Shown here one piece after another: positions 17,625 to 30,462 of a stretch of 64,000 bases of DNA. Position 1 is the stretch's first letter; every line of letters starts with the position of its first letter. This DNA comes from Geodermatophilus amargosae (lineage in GTDB: Bacteria > Actinomycetota > Actinomycetes > Mycobacteriales > Geodermatophilaceae). A model generated the notes under the pieces. That model was not told where the DNA came from. It saw nothing but the letters and a program-made list of their open reading frames with translations, and ran no database searches. The position numbers and the translations under genes are program-made. The stretch spans positions 118,115 to 182,114 of the forward strand of contig NZ_FPBA01000009.1 of assembly GCF_900116515.1 (NCBI RefSeq). The letters run 5' to 3'.

Positions 17625-17803
17625 GGGGTGGGCCCTCTCTTGGGGGTGGTGCTGCGGCCGGTCAACCAGGCGCCGAGGCCGGTCAACACGCCCAGGACGA
17701 TGAAGACGGCGAAGACCACCTCGCCGGTGACCAGCCAGAGCACCAGGCCGGCCGCGACGACGAAGGCGACCAGGCCCCAGGCGGCCTTGAGCGCGCCGTT
17801 CAC
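17621..17803 (-). CDS. 60-residue two-helix membrane protein between gatA and gatB
   Basis: Short frame starting with GTG 17803: [10 protein letters not shown], then hydrophobic segments at about 9-27 and 29-47, then a basic tail [12 protein letters not shown]. Its GTG overlaps the gatA stop (GTGA) and its own TGA overlaps the gatB GTG (GTGA), so all three are translationally coupled. A random frame is unlikely to fit both overlaps and read as a clean helical hairpin. M. tuberculosis has pfkA near this point instead. Function unknown; membrane location is predicted, and a link to tRNA amidation is not shown. Confidence 0.75.
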   Translation of the reverse strand: MNGALKAAWGLVAFVVAAGLVLWLVTGEVVFAVFIVLGVLTGLGAWLTGRSTTPKRGPTP

Positions 17804-19293
17804 GCGGCACGCTCCAGCAGCCGGTCGGTCAGCGGGGCACCGAGGGCGGCCTCGACCGCGGCGGCGACCCGGTAGCAGCGGTCGTCGGCCAGCGCCGGGG
17901 CCATCACCTGCAGGCCGACCGGCAGCCCCTCGGACAGCCCGCACGGCACCGAGATCGCCGGCACACCGGCGAGGCTGGCCGGCAGCGTGCACAGGTCAGC
18001 GGCGTACATGGCCAGCGGGTCGTCGACGCGGGCGCCGATCGGCCAGGCCACCGTGGGACTGGTCGGGCTGACCAGCACGTCGACGCCGTCGAAGGCGGCG
18101 GAGAAGTCACGAGAGATGAGCGTGCGGACCTTCTGCGCCTGGCCGTAGTAGGCGTCGTAGTACCCCGCCGACAGCGCGTACGTGCCGAGGATGATCCGCC
18201 GCTTCACCTCGGGGCCGAAGCCCTGCTCGCGGGTGAGCGCCATGACCTCGTCGATGTCACGGCTGCCGTCGTCGCCGACCCGGATGCCGAACCGCATGCC
18301 CTCGAAGCGGGCCAGGTTGGACGACGCCTCGCTGGGGGCGATCAGGTAGTACGCCGGCAGGGCCAGGTCGAACGCCGGGCAGGAGACCTCGCGGACGTCG
18401 GCGCCGGCCGCCTCGAGCAGCGCCACCGCCTCGGCGAACCGCTCGAGCACGCCGGTGTCGTAGCCCTCGCCGGCTCCCTCGCCGCCGAGCTCCCGGACGA
18501 CGCCGACCCGCAGGCCGGACAGGTCGCCGCCGGCACCGCGTCGGGCGGCCTCGACGACGGCGAGCACCCGGGTGTCGATGGAGGTCGAGTCGCGCGGGTC
18601 GTGGCCGCCGATCGCCTCGTGCAGCAGGGCGGCGTCCATGACCGTGCGGGCCATCGGGCCGGCCTGGTCCAGGCTCGAGGAGAAGGCGATCAGGCCGTAG
18701 CGCGACACCGAGCCGTACGTGGGCTTGTGCCCGACCAGGCCGGTGACGGCGGCGGGCTGGCGGATCGACCCGCCGGTGTCGGTGCCCAGCGCGAAGGGCG
18801 CGAGCCGGCCGGCGACAGCGGCGCTCGAGCCGCCCGAGGACCCGCCGGGGATGCGGTCGCGGTCCCAGGGGTTGCGGGTGACCCGGTAGGCGGAGTTCTC
18901 GGTGGACGAGCCCATCGCGAACTCGTCCATGTTGGTCTTGCCGAGCAGCACGGTGCCGGCGTCGTGCAGCCGGCTCGCGACGGTGGCCGAGTACGGCGGG
19001 CGCCAGCCCTCGAGGATCCGCGAGCCGCTGGTGGTGGGCACGCCCTCGGTGACGAAGACGTCCTTGAGCGCCACCGGGATGCCCGCGAGGCCGGTGCCCG
19101 CGGTGCCCGCGGCGTCGATCTCGCCGGCCCGCTGCAGCGCGGCGTCGGCGGTGACGTGGAGGTAGGCGCCGAGGTCGCCGTCCTCGGTGGCGATCCGGTC
19201 GAGGTGGGCGCGGGTGACCTCGACGGCGGAGGTCTCGCCGGAGGCCAGCGCGGCCTGCAGCTCGGTGACCGGGAGGGCGGTGAGGTCGCTCAC
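17800..19293 (-). CDS. gatA: Asp-tRNA(Asn)/Glu-tRNA(Gln) amidotransferase subunit A
   Basis: 497 residues. The amidase subunit releases ammonia from glutamine for transfer to tRNA. The Ser-cisSer-Lys triad of the amidase family is present: K77 (VALKDVF), the [11 protein letters not shown] stretch (150-160, cis-Ser about 152) and the nucleophile S176 in [11 protein letters not shown]. Starts with GTG 19293 that overlaps the gatC stop (GTGA). Confidence 0.96.
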   Translation of the reverse strand: MSDLTALPVTELQAALASGETSAVEVTRAHLDRIATEDGDLGAYLHVTADAALQRAGEIDAAGTAGTGLAGIPVALKDVFVTEGVPTTSGSRILEGWRPPYSATVASRLHDAGTVLLGKTNMDEFAMGSSTENSAYRVTRNPWDRDRIPGGSSGGSSAAVAGRLAPFALGTDTGGSIRQPAAVTGLVGHKPTYGSVSRYGLIAFSSSLDQAGPMARTVMDAALLHEAIGGHDPRDSTSIDTRVLAVVEAARRGAGGDLSGLRVGVVRELGGEGAGEGYDTGVLERFAEAVALLEAAGADVREVSCPAFDLALPAYYLIAPSEASSNLARFEGMRFGIRVGDDGSRDIDEVMALTREQGFGPEVKRRIILGTYALSAGYYDAYYGQAQKVRTLISRDFSAAFDGVDVLVSPTSPTVAWPIGARVDDPLAMYAADLCTLPASLAGVPAISVPCGLSEGLPVGLQVMAPALADDRCYRVAAAVEAALGAPLTDRLLERAA

Positions 19294-19619
19294 TCCTCCT
19301 CCCCCAGGATGCGCGGGACGCGGAAGCGGTCCTCGTCGGCGGCGGGGGCACCGGCCAGGACGACGTCGCGGGGCAGGCTCGGGGTGACGACGTCGGTGCG
19401 CAGCACGTTGGTCAGCGGGACGGCGTGCGTCGTCGGGACGACGTCGCCGGCGTCGGCGCGCTGCACCTGGGCCACCGCGTCGAGCACCGCGCCCAGCTGG
19501 CCTGCGAAGCGGTCGAGCTCCTCGTCGGTGACGGCCAGCCGGGCCAGTCGCGCGAGGTGCGCGATGTCCTGGCGGCCGAGGGCGGGTGCCCCCCGGTCGG
19601 GGGTCGGCTCGGTGCTCAT
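19290..19619 (-). CDS. gatC: Asp-tRNA(Asn)/Glu-tRNA(Gln) amidotransferase subunit C
   Basis: 109 residues; the small stabilising subunit that wraps GatA and Gat[19 protein letters not shown] opening (here [20 protein letters not shown]) and the C-terminal [10 protein letters not shown]...VPRIL are typical. The ATG at 19619 has no ribosome site close by. Instead a 5-codon frame (ATG AAC CTC CCC GCA TGA) ends in an ATGA overlap with it, and AGGAG lies 12 bases before that mini-frame; reinitiation is possible. Downstream, gatA overlaps by 4 bases. Confidence 0.93.
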   Translation of the reverse strand: MSTEPTPDRGAPALGRQDIAHLARLARLAVTDEELDRFAGQLGAVLDAVAQVQRADAGDVVPTTHAVPLTNVLRTDVVTPSLPRDVVLAGAPAADEDRFRVPRILGEEE

Positions 19620-19682
19620 GCGGGGAGGTTCATGCTGGGGCGGGACTCCTGTCGTCGGCGCCGGCCGGCGCCAGGGACGCAA

Positions 19683-19706
19683 CCCGGCCACTGTACGTGG
19701 GCCGGG
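19683..19706 (-). promoter_or_regulatory. Inverted repeat overlapping a candidate gatCAB -10
   Basis: CCCGGCC (19683-19689) and GGCCGGG (19700-19706) flank TACAGT on the minus strand (19695-19690). TACAGT fits TANNNT; the implied 5' leader of gatC is about 65 bases and carries a 16-base palindrome, GGCGCCGGCCGGCGCC (19657-19672). Operator or leader structure; function inferred. Confidence 0.4.
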
Positions 19707-19823
19707 TGCGGCGCCGTCCGGCCCGGCGGCCGGTGCTCGACCCCGGGCCGCCCGTGCGGGAAGCTGCTCGGGACCACGATCGACGGAGATCGGCTCGCAC
19801 CTCGTCGCCCTGCGGAGGCAACC

Positions 19824-20489
19824 GTGTCCTATCTCCTGCGGCTGGTCGTACCCGACCGCCCCGGTCAGCTCGGCGCGGTGGCCACCGCGCTGGGCACCGT
19901 GGGCGTCGACATCGTCTCGGTCGACGTGCTCGAGCGCGGCGGCGGCGTCGCCGTCGACGACATCGTGGTGGACCTGCCGCCCGACCGGCTGCCCGACAGC
20001 CTGATCACCGCCGCGCAGGCGGTGCCGGGCGTGCAGGTGGAGACGCTGCGGCCCTTCGCCGGCCCGCTGGACACCCACCGCGAGCTCGACCTGCTCGAGG
20101 AGCTGGCCCGCGCCGCCGAGGGCACCGCGGTCAAGCTGCTGGCCGTCGAACTGCCGCGCGTCTTCCACAGCGGCTGGGCCGCGGTGCTGCAGGACTCCGA
20201 CGCCGGGTGCCAGGCCCTGGCCGCGTCCGACGCCGCCCCCGCCTTCGACGGCATGGCGCTGCCGTGGCTGCCGCTGTCCTCCCCGCTGCTGCTGCCGAGC
20301 GAGGACGACTGGCTGCCCGAGCGCTGGCGGGAGATGGCCGTGGAGATGATGGCGGCGCCCTTCGGTGACCCGCGGACCGCCGTCGTCATGGGCCGCTCGG
20401 GCGGGCCGGTCTACCGCCGCTCGGAGCTGCTGCGACTGACCCACCTCACCGGCATCGCCGCCAGCGTCGCCCACCTGCCACCCGCCTGA
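19824..20489 (+). CDS. ACT-domain protein
   Basis: 221 residues from GTG 19824, with GGAGG at 19814-19818. The first ~75 residues form an ACT domain (LRLVVPDRPGQLGAVATALG, then GVDIVSVDVLERGGG). The rest has no clear match from reading alone. In M. tuberculosis an ACT protein (Rv3013) sits at the same place, divergent from gatC and next to ligA, which supports orthology. ACT domains bind amino acids, so a regulatory role is likely, but the ligand is unknown. Confidence 0.8.
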   Translation: MSYLLRLVVPDRPGQLGAVATALGTVGVDIVSVDVLERGGGVAVDDIVVDLPPDRLPDSLITAAQAVPGVQVETLRPFAGPLDTHRELDLLEELARAAEGTAVKLLAVELPRVFHSGWAAVLQDSDAGCQALAASDAAPAFDGMALPWLPLSSPLLLPSEDDWLPERWREMAVEMMAAPFGDPRTAVVMGRSGGPVYRRSELLRLTHLTGIAASVAHLPPA

Positions 20490-20529
20490 GCTGCAGGTTC
20501 TCCGTCCACAGGTCTGCCGCCGACTGCCG

Positions 20530-20545
20530 TCGAACATATGATCGA
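20530..20545 (+). promoter_or_regulatory. LexA (SOS)-type box overlapping the DUF222-HNH start
   Basis: TCGAACATATGATCGA matches the mycobacterial SOS box TCGAAC-N4-GTTCGA at all but one position. It covers the ATG at 20538. In M. tuberculosis several 13E12/DUF222 genes carry such boxes, which supports the call. If the box is real, the start may be the ATG itself on a leaderless mRNA or the GTG at 20550. Confidence 0.65.
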
Positions 20546-22529
20546 ACCCGTGACGGGATCCTCGACCGCGGTGCTCGACGCACCGGCCACCACGCCTCCA
20601 GGTGTCGGCTGGGCGTCGGGTCCACTCGGCGAGGTGCAGGCCGCCGACCGCGAGCTCGCCCGGCAGACCGCGCGGCGGTACCGGGCGATCGCCGTCTTCG
20701 CCGCGACCCGGCCGGCGTCGGCGGATCGGGCGCAGGGTGAGCACGGGGCGATGGCGGCCGAGCGGTGGGCCGCCCGCCCGGAGGTGCTGCGACCGGTCAG
20801 CGAGTGGACCACACAGGAGCTGTCGATCGCGCTGAACGTGTCTGCTCAGCGCGCCGAGGACGAGCTCGAGCGCTCGCTCACGCTGACCCGGCGGCTGCCG
20901 CTGGCGCTCGACGCGCTGGAGACCGGGGTGATCCACCCCGGTCACCTGTGGTGCCTGCTCGAGCACGTCGCCCCCATCGCCGACGACGCCGTGCGCACCC
21001 GCGTGCAGCGCGAACTGCTGGACTGGCTGGCCGTGCGGCACCGGGTGACCACCCCGGCGCAGCTGGGCGACCGGGTGCGCCGGGTGGTCGCCCGGCACGA
21101 CGCCCGTGATGCGGCACGGGACCTGGCCCGGGCACTCCGGCAGCGTGGGGTGTCGGTGCGCCCCGAGCGGACCGCAGGGATGTCGGCGGTCACCGTCATC
21201 TGCAGCACCCCGGAGGCGCAGGCGTTCGTGCGCGCGCTGTCGGCCTACGTCGACGCGCTGGAAACCGATCCGGCCGATCCCCGCAGCCGCGGGCAGCAGA
21301 CGGTCGACGCCCTGCTGGACCTGGTGCTGCGGCCCGGCGAGGCCGACCTGCCGCCGGTGCAGGCGCTGCTGACCCTCGTCGCCTCGGTACCCACGATGCT
21401 CGGCGGCGATGGACCCGGGGAGGTCGACGGGCAGGTCGTGCCCGCCGAGATGGCCCGCCAGCTCGCCCGCGCCTTCACCGGCCTGCCACCGACCGACCCC
21501 GACCCGAGTACTGAGCCCGACATCCAGAAGGGCTCCGGCGGTCTCCCGCCCCAATGGTCCGCGGGCGGTGAGCCCGTCGACACCGAAGGTGGACCGGTCG
21601 ACCGGGCCGCAGCGGAGCTGAGCGCCGAGGACTTCGACCGCTGGCTCGACGACCTCGTCCGCCAGGCCTTCGGCGAGGACCCCGTCATGCCGCCGGACCC
21701 GGACGACCATCCCGGCGCCATGGTCGAAGGCTCGGGTACTGCACCTCCACCTCTTACGGGAGGCAGCGCCCCTCAGCCCGACGACGTCGCCTCGCGCCCG
21801 GGCGGTGAGTGGTGGGCAGCGGCCGACCGGGCGGTCGAGGACGCGAGCGAGGCCCTGCTGGTCCTCGACCGCGCCCTGAGCTCCGCCCGCCGGATGGTCG
21901 GCACCGCCGAGCGCGCGGATGCCGCGGACGAGGCCGTGTGGGCCACCAGCCCCGCGGGCCGGGTGTCGGCGGCCGGTGACGCACTCACCGCCCTGACCGT
22001 CGCCGCCGACCGCGACCGCGCCTCGCTGGCCGATCTGCTCGGTCGCACCGCCGGCGGCGGGCTCGCCGACCGGCCGCGCATCGCCCTCACCGACGCCGTC
22101 ACCGGCGCTCTGATCGCCCTCACCGACCTGCCTGCACTCCGCCGCACCGGCACCTGCGGCCGACCTGCCTGCCGCCGCCGACCCGAGCACTGCGACCACG
22201 ACCTCACCGGCCGCCCCGGACTCGGCCCACCCGCCGACAGCCCCGGCTACCGCCCTGAGGCCGCCCTCGACCGCTTCACCCGCGCCCGCGACCGCCGCTG
22301 CCGCTTCCCCGGCTGCCGCCGGCGCGTACCGGCACACGGCGACCTCGACCACGTCCACCGCTGGCCCGACGGCCCCACCTCCGCAGCCAACCTCGCCGGC
22401 CTGTGCACCACCGACCACCGCGGCAAGCACCAGGCCCCCGGCTGGACCCACCGGCTCGGACCCGACGCGACCCTCACCGTCACCACCCCGTCCGGTCTCA
22501 CCGCCGTCACCGAGCCGCCGCCCTACTGA
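20538..22529 (+). CDS. DUF222 / 13E12-type protein with C-terminal HNH nuclease motif
   Basis: 663 residues. The N-terminal half matches the DUF222 layout (long helices, ELSIALNVSAQRAEDELERS, ALETGVIHPGHLW). A Pro/Asp/Gly-rich linker covers ~310-420. The C-terminus has a zinc-supported HNH nuclease: CRFPGCRRR, then HGDLDHVHRWPDGPTSAANL with the Asp-His pair, then LCTTDHRGKH. These proteins occur in several to many copies in actinomycetes; their role is unresolved, with suggested links to mobile DNA or DNA damage. An SOS-type box overlaps the start. A GTG at 20550 is an alternative start. Confidence 0.85.
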   Translation: MIEPVTGSSTAVLDAPATTPPGVGWASGPLGEVQAADRELARQTARRYRAIAVFAATRPASADRAQGEHGAMAAERWAARPEVLRPVSEWTTQELSIALNVSAQRAEDELERSLTLTRRLPLALDALETGVIHPGHLWCLLEHVAPIADDAVRTRVQRELLDWLAVRHRVTTPAQLGDRVRRVVARHDARDAARDLARALRQRGVSVRPERTAGMSAVTVICSTPEAQAFVRALSAYVDALETDPADPRSRGQQTVDALLDLVLRPGEADLPPVQALLTLVASVPTMLGGDGPGEVDGQVVPAEMARQLARAFTGLPPTDPDPSTEPDIQKGSGGLPPQWSAGGEPVDTEGGPVDRAAAELSAEDFDRWLDDLVRQAFGEDPVMPPDPDDHPGAMVEGSGTAPPPLTGGSAPQPDDVASRPGGEWWAAADRAVEDASEALLVLDRALSSARRMVGTAERADAADEAVWATSPAGRVSAAGDALTALTVAADRDRASLADLLGRTAGGGLADRPRIALTDAVTGALIALTDLPALRRTGTCGRPACRRRPEHCDHDLTGRPGLGPPADSPGYRPEAALDRFTRARDRRCRFPGCRRRVPAHGDLDHVHRWPDGPTSAANLAGLCTTDHRGKHQAPGWTHRLGPDATLTVTTPSGLTAVTEPPPY

Positions 22530-22584
22530 CGCCCGGGCCGGCCATGCACGTTCTCCGGCGCACGCAGCCCCGGGACGTCCGGAC

Positions 22585-26010
<3,426 letters not shown>

Positions 26011-26018
26011 TCAGGCGA

Positions 26019-27905
26019 TCAGCAGGCGGTCCGACCGGACAGGTCGTCGTCGAACTGGGCAGCCGGGTCGAGCGACACGGCGCGGTCCAGCGCCGGCGGG
26101 GCGACCGGCCCGGTCTGCGTGGCCAGGTAGGCGTTGAACGCGTCGACGTCGTTCGGTCCGATCGCCACCGTGGCCCCGACCGGGCGGCCGCCGACGAACG
26201 CCGTGAAGGAGTCACCGCCGGCGATCAGGAAGGAGTTCGCCACGACCGTGTAGGTCGCGGCGAGGTCCAGGGGCCGACCACCGATGCTGATGGACGCCGG
26301 GTCGATCCGGCTGCCGGCCGGCAGGCGCGGGTCGAACGAGTAGGTCAGTCCGGCCACCGACAGCTGCAGGAAGCTCGCGGCACCGCCGCGGGTCGCCCAC
26401 TGCTGCTCGAGCACCTGCTCGATCCCGGCGCCGGTCAGCTGCACGGTGTTGACCGTGTTGCTGAAGGGCTGGACCGCGAACGTCTCGGCGTAGGTGATCG
26501 TCCCGCTCGGGTCCTCGGGGCTGGAGGACGCGCAGTTGATGTCCGCACGCAATCCGCCCGGGTTCATGAACGCCACGTCGGCGCCCGGGAAGGCCGCCAG
26601 CTGGGCATCGGCGACCAGGTTGCCCAGCGAGGACTCCGAGTCGCGGACGGGGGCCCCGGCACGGTAGGCGCGGTCGAGGTCGGCCGTCTGGGTGCCGACC
26701 GGGATGTTGCCGGCCTCGGCCGCACGGGCCTCCCAGTAGCCGACGATGGACTGGATCGCCGGGTCCGGCGACGTCTGCCGGACGGGGACGTTGGTGGCGG
26801 TCGCGGTGGACCGGATCACGTCGCCGTCGCTGCCGATGCGGAACTGGATGTCGGTCAGCGCCTTGCCGTAGAAGCCGGCCTGGGTGACCAGGCGGGGGTT
26901 GCCGGCCGGGTCGGGTAGCACGCAGTCGTAGGGGACGTGGGTGTGCGCGCTGATGATGACGTCGACCGACGGCGCGACCGCGGAGTTGATGGCGCCGATC
27001 GGAGTGCCGGCCATGGCGCCGACGCAGCGGTCGTAACCGCCGCCCGGACCCTGCGTGCCGCCCTCGTGGACCATGACGACGATCGCCTGGACGCCCTGGG
27101 CCTGCAGTTCGCCCGCGTAGCGGTTGATCGCGGTGGCCTCGTCGCCGAAGGTCAGGCCCTCGATGCCCGAAGCGGCGACGATGTTCGGGGTGTCGTCGGT
27201 GACGACGCCGATCAGGCCGACCTTCCGGTTGCCGGTGGTCTGCACGACCTCGTAGGGCGGGAGGATCGGCCGGCCGGTGGCCGTGTCGGTCACGTTGGCC
27301 GCGAGGTACGGGAACTGGGCGCCCTCGAAGGAGTGCTCGCCCTCGCCGAAGCAGCCGTCCACCCCGACCACGATGCCCTCGCAGGCGGTGACGTCGTCGG
27401 AGAACTGGTCGTCGGTGGCGCCGGAGATCCGGTAGAGCTCCTCCTGGCCGCGGTCCAACTCGTGGTTGCCGACGGAGGAGAAGTCGAGGCCGAGCGCGTT
27501 GAGCACCTCGATGGTCGGCTCGTCCTTGAAGACGCTCGAGTTGAACGGCGAGGCGCTGACGAGGTCACCGGCGCCGACGAAGAAGGTGTTCTTCCCCGGG
27601 CCGCCCCACGCCTCGCGGATGTCGCCGAGGGTGGTGGCGATGTTGGCGGCGCCACCGACCTTCTCGGTGACGTTGTCCGCCGTCGTGGCGTAGTTCCCGT
27701 CCGGGCCGGGCGAGGTGACCAGTTCGCCGTCGCCACCGGTCTGGGGGCTGATCCGGCCGTGGAAGTCGTTCATGGCGACGAGCTGGACGAGGAGCCCGCC
27801 GGCACCGTTGCCCGGTGCGGCAGCGGCCACGGTGGGCGCGGCGAGCAGGCCGGCCATGGTGGCGGTCGCGAGGGCGGCCGCCAGGGTGAAGCGCGTTCGG
27901 CGCAA
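26019..27905 (-). CDS. Secreted bifunctional 5'-nucleotidase / metallophosphoesterase (UshA-like)
   Basis: 628 residues from TTG 27905. This start gives RRTRFTLAAALATATMAG-, an export signal ending AAAAPG, and GGAGG lies 5 bases before TTG; upstream in-frame starts would bury the signal. Metal motifs of the calcineurin-like domain: NDFHGRI, VGAGDLVSASP, VGNHELDRG, MVHEGG and SAHTHVPYD. The C-terminal 5'-nucleotidase domain includes FMNPGGLRADI and SFLIAGGDSFTAF. It likely removes phosphate from extracellular nucleotides or other organic phosphates. There is no sortase or lipid anchor, so it is free or loosely bound. Monocistronic. Confidence 0.88.
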   Translation of the reverse strand: MRRTRFTLAAALATATMAGLLAAPTVAAAAPGNGAGGLLVQLVAMNDFHGRISPQTGGDGELVTSPGPDGNYATTADNVTEKVGGAANIATTLGDIREAWGGPGKNTFFVGAGDLVSASPFNSSVFKDEPTIEVLNALGLDFSSVGNHELDRGQEELYRISGATDDQFSDDVTACEGIVVGVDGCFGEGEHSFEGAQFPYLAANVTDTATGRPILPPYEVVQTTGNRKVGLIGVVTDDTPNIVAASGIEGLTFGDEATAINRYAGELQAQGVQAIVVMVHEGGTQGPGGGYDRCVGAMAGTPIGAINSAVAPSVDVIISAHTHVPYDCVLPDPAGNPRLVTQAGFYGKALTDIQFRIGSDGDVIRSTATATNVPVRQTSPDPAIQSIVGYWEARAAEAGNIPVGTQTADLDRAYRAGAPVRDSESSLGNLVADAQLAAFPGADVAFMNPGGLRADINCASSSPEDPSGTITYAETFAVQPFSNTVNTVQLTGAGIEQVLEQQWATRGGAASFLQLSVAGLTYSFDPRLPAGSRIDPASISIGGRPLDLAATYTVVANSFLIAGGDSFTAFVGGRPVGATVAIGPNDVDAFNAYLATQTGPVAPPALDRAVSLDPAAQFDDDLSGRTAC

Positions 27906-28011
27906 GGAGTCCTCCGGAGGACATGCGGAGCAGGCCGCCGGACGACGGCGGCCCGGAGCGGGCATCGTGAGCCGAGCTCCTCAGAGATGCTCAGAGAGTG
28001 GCTCGAGGGAC

Positions 28012-28039
28012 ACGTTAGGTGACGGACCGGTCCGGCACC
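28012..28039 (-). promoter_or_regulatory. TAACGT promoter element and adjacent palindrome upstream of the 5'-nucleotidase
   Basis: TAACGT on the minus strand (28017-28012) fits a -10, giving a ~100-base leader. Directly upstream is CGGACCGGTCCG (28023-28034), extended by GGTG/CACC arms (28018-28021, 28036-28039). The palindrome could be an operator, or a terminator of mnmA, whose stop is at 28073. The leader also has a direct repeat, CTCAGAG-atg-CTCAGAG (27980-27996). Confidence 0.45.
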
Positions 28040-28072
28040 AGGTACGGCGGATGACGTTCTGGGAACACGCCG

Positions 28073-29140
28073 CTAGCCGGCGACGGTCCCCTGTCCGAGC
28101 ACCAGGTCGCCGCGGACCGGGTCGGGTGCGTAGAGGACGGCCGACTGCCCGGGGGCGACGCCGCGCTGCGCCTCGTCGAGGTCGATGACCAGTCCGCCGT
28201 CCGGTCCGGCGGCCACCCTGCACGGGACGGCGGCCGAGTGCGCCCGCAGCTGCACCTCGGCACGCAGCGGGAGCTGCGGCGCCGGCCCGGTCCAGGTGGG
28301 CGGCGCGGTACGGACCCCGGCGACCCCGGCCAGGTCGGCGGTCCCCACGGTCACGGTGCGGGTCACCGGCTCGATCGACAGGACGTAGCGCGGCCGCTGG
28401 TCGCCCACCGCGATGCCCAGCCCGCGCCGCTGGCCGACCGTGAAGCCGTGCGTGCCCTCGTGGGTGCCGACCGTGGTCCCGGTGGCGGCGTCGACGACCG
28501 GCCCCGGGTGCACGCCGAGGCGGCGGGTCAGGAACCCGCGGGTGTCACCGTCGGGGATGAAGCAGATGTCGTGCGAGTCGGGCTTGGTGGCGACGGCGAA
28601 GCCGCGCTCGGCGGCGATCGCGCGCACCCGCTCCTTGGTCATCGAGCCGAGCGGGAACCGCGCGCCGGCCAGCTGGTCGGCGGTGAGCACGCCGAGGACG
28701 TAGGACTGGTCCTTGGCCGCGTCCACCGACCGGCGCAGCTGCCCGTCGACCAGCCGTGCGTGGTGGCCGGTGACGACGGCGTCGAAGCCGAGCGCGAGCG
28801 CCCGGTCGAGCACCGCGGTGAACTTGATCCTCTCGTTGCACCGCAGGCAGGGGTTGGGGGTGCGGCCGGCCGCGTACTCGGCCACGAAGTCGTCGACGAC
28901 GTCCTCGGTGAACCGCTCGGCGAGGTCCCAGACGTAGAACGGGATGCCCAGCTCGTCGGCGACCCGGCGCGCGTCGTGGGCGTCCTCGACGCTGCAGCAG
29001 CCGCGGGCGCCGCTGCGCAGGGTCTGCCGCTCGGGCGAGAGCGCGAGGTGCACACCGGTGACGTCGTGCCCGGCGTCGACGGCGAGGGCGGCGGCGACCG
29101 CCGAGTCCACTCCCCCGCTCATGGCGGCGAGGACGCGCAC
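28073..29140 (-). CDS. mnmA: tRNA-specific 2-thiouridylase
   Basis: 355 residues. Transfers sulfur to U34 of Lys, Glu and Gln tRNAs. PP-loop SGGVDSAV (8-15), the first catalytic Cys in [14 protein letters not shown], the second in [10 protein letters not shown], and GHHAR. I chose GTG 29140 because GGGGAGG lies 8 bases upstream and the PP-loop begins six residues later. It is 5 bases after the cysteine desulfurase that should supply the sulfur, so they form an operon. Confidence 0.95.
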   Translation of the reverse strand: MRVLAAMSGGVDSAVAAALAVDAGHDVTGVHLALSPERQTLRSGARGCCSVEDAHDARRVADELGIPFYVWDLAERFTEDVVDDFVAEYAAGRTPNPCLRCNERIKFTAVLDRALALGFDAVVTGHHARLVDGQLRRSVDAAKDQSYVLGVLTADQLAGARFPLGSMTKERVRAIAAERGFAVATKPDSHDICFIPDGDTRGFLTRRLGVHPGPVVDAATGTTVGTHEGTHGFTVGQRRGLGIAVGDQRPRYVLSIEPVTRTVTVGTADLAGVAGVRTAPPTWTGPAPQLPLRAEVQLRAHSAAVPCRVAAGPDGGLVIDLDEAQRGVAPGQSAVLYAPDPVRGDLVLGQGTVAG

Positions 29141-29145
29141 CGGCG

Positions 29146-30339
29146 CTACCTCCCCGCCCGGCGGGCGCGCTCGACCACGGGGGCGATGACGGCCAGCAGG
29201 GCGTCGACGTCGTCGTCGGTGCTCGTCGACCCCAGGCTGAACCGCAGCGAGCTGCGCGCCCGGTCGGCCTCGGCGCCGACCGCGGTGAGCACGTGGCTGG
29301 GCCGCGCGACGCCGGCGCTGCAGGCCGAGCCCGTGGAGCACTCGATGCCGCGGGCGTCGAGCAGCATGAGCAGCGCGTCGCCCTCGGCGCCCGGGAAGGA
29401 CAGGTGCGCGTTGCCCGGCAGCCGTCCCGGGCCGCCGGCGACCGTCCCGTCGAGCAGGTCGTCGAGCGGTGCGCCGTTGAGCTGCGCGTCGGGCACCTGC
29501 TCGAGCACCCCGGCCACCAGCCGGTCGCGCAGCGCCGCCAGCCGGGCGGCCCGGTCGACGCGGGAGGTGACGGCGGTGGTCGCCGCGACGGCGAGGCCGG
29601 CGATGGCCGGCACGTCGAGGGTGCCGGAGCGGACGTCGCGCTCCTGACCGCCGCCGTGCAGCAGCGGCGTGCACTCGACGTCGCGGCGCAGCAGCAGCGC
29701 CCCGGCGCCCATCGGCCCGCCGAGCTTGTGCCCGGTCATGGTCAGCGCGTCGACGCCGCTGGCGGTGAAGTCGACCGGCACCTGGCCGACGGCCTGCACG
29801 GCGTCGGTGTGCAGCGGCACCCCGACCGCGTGCGCGGTGGCGGCCAGCGCGGCGACGTCGCTCACCGTGCCGATCTCGTTGTTGGCCCACATCACGCTGG
29901 CCATCGCGACGTCGGACCCGTTCCCGAGCGCGTCGGCGAGGGCCTCGGGCGTCACGCGGCCGGTGGGCGTCAGGCTCAGCCAGGTGACCTCGGCGCCGTC
30001 GTGCTTGGCCAGCCACTCGGCGCTGTCGAGGACGGCGTGGTGCTCCGCCGGGCTCACCACCAGACGCCGGCGGCGCGAGTCGGCCTCCCGCCGCGCCCAG
30101 AACAGGCCCTTGACCGCGAGGTTGTCGCTCTCGGTGCCGCCGCCGGTGAACAGCACCTCCGACGGGCGGGCACCCAGCGCCTCGGCCAGCCGCTCGCGGG
30201 ACTGCTCGGCGGCCCGGCGCGCGGCGCGGCCGCCGGCGTGCAGCGACGAGGCGTTGCCCACCCGGCCCCACTGCTCGGTCATGGCGGCCAGGACCTCGGG
30301 GAGCACCGGCGTGGTGGCCGCGTGGTCGAGGTAGGTCAC
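29146..30339 (-). CDS. iscS: Cysteine desulfurase (IscS/NifS-like)
   Basis: 397 residues. PLP enzyme that takes sulfur from cysteine for thiolation and Fe-S assembly. YLDHAATTP opening, NNEIGT, PLP lysine in [13 protein letters not shown], and the persulfide Cys in [12 protein letters not shown]. Length and loop fit the IscS group, not SufS. The GTG at 30339 follows TAACCT by 6 bases. Co-transcribed with mnmA. Confidence 0.94.
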   Translation of the reverse strand: MTYLDHAATTPVLPEVLAAMTEQWGRVGNASSLHAGGRAARRAAEQSRERLAEALGARPSEVLFTGGGTESDNLAVKGLFWARREADSRRRRLVVSPAEHHAVLDSAEWLAKHDGAEVTWLSLTPTGRVTPEALADALGNGSDVAMASVMWANNEIGTVSDVAALAATAHAVGVPLHTDAVQAVGQVPVDFTASGVDALTMTGHKLGGPMGAGALLLRRDVECTPLLHGGGQERDVRSGTLDVPAIAGLAVAATTAVTSRVDRAARLAALRDRLVAGVLEQVPDAQLNGAPLDDLLDGTVAGGPGRLPGNAHLSFPGAEGDALLMLLDARGIECSTGSACSAGVARPSHVLTAVGAEADRARSSLRFSLGSTSTDDDVDALLAVIAPVVERARRAGR

Positions 30340-30345
30340 CGGCCC

Positions 30346-30351
30346 AGGTTA
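30346..30351 (-). promoter_or_regulatory. Candidate -10 of iscS-mnmA (TAACCT, 6 bases before GTG)
   Basis: TAACCT with a 6-base gap to GTG 30339; leaderless arrangement. Confidence 0.5.
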
Positions 30352-30404
30352 GTCGCGCACGACGGACCCGACCGGGGGACGCCGGGGACCCCCCTCACAC
30401 GCCG

Positions 30405-30438
30405 ACGGGCGCCGACCCCGGGAGGGATCGGCGCCCGT
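30405..30438 (-). terminator. 11-bp hairpin after etfA
   Basis: ACGGGCGCCGA (30405-30415) pairs exactly with 30428-30438 around a 12-base loop, 24 bases beyond the etfA stop, upstream of iscS on the same strand. Confidence 0.8.
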
Positions 30439-30462
30439 GGCGACGTGCTGGAGCGAGGTCCG

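Noticed and set aside
20538..22529. HNH gene as a homing endonuclease or part of an intron or insertion sequence
   Set aside because: The DUF222 N-terminus, lack of flanking inverted or direct repeats, and intact neighbours do not support a mobile intron; it is treated as a chromosomal family member.
27980..27996. CTCAGAG direct repeats as a Pho box for the 5'-nucleotidase
   Set aside because: The sequence does not resemble GTTCACC-type PhoP boxes; only the short repeat itself is recorded.
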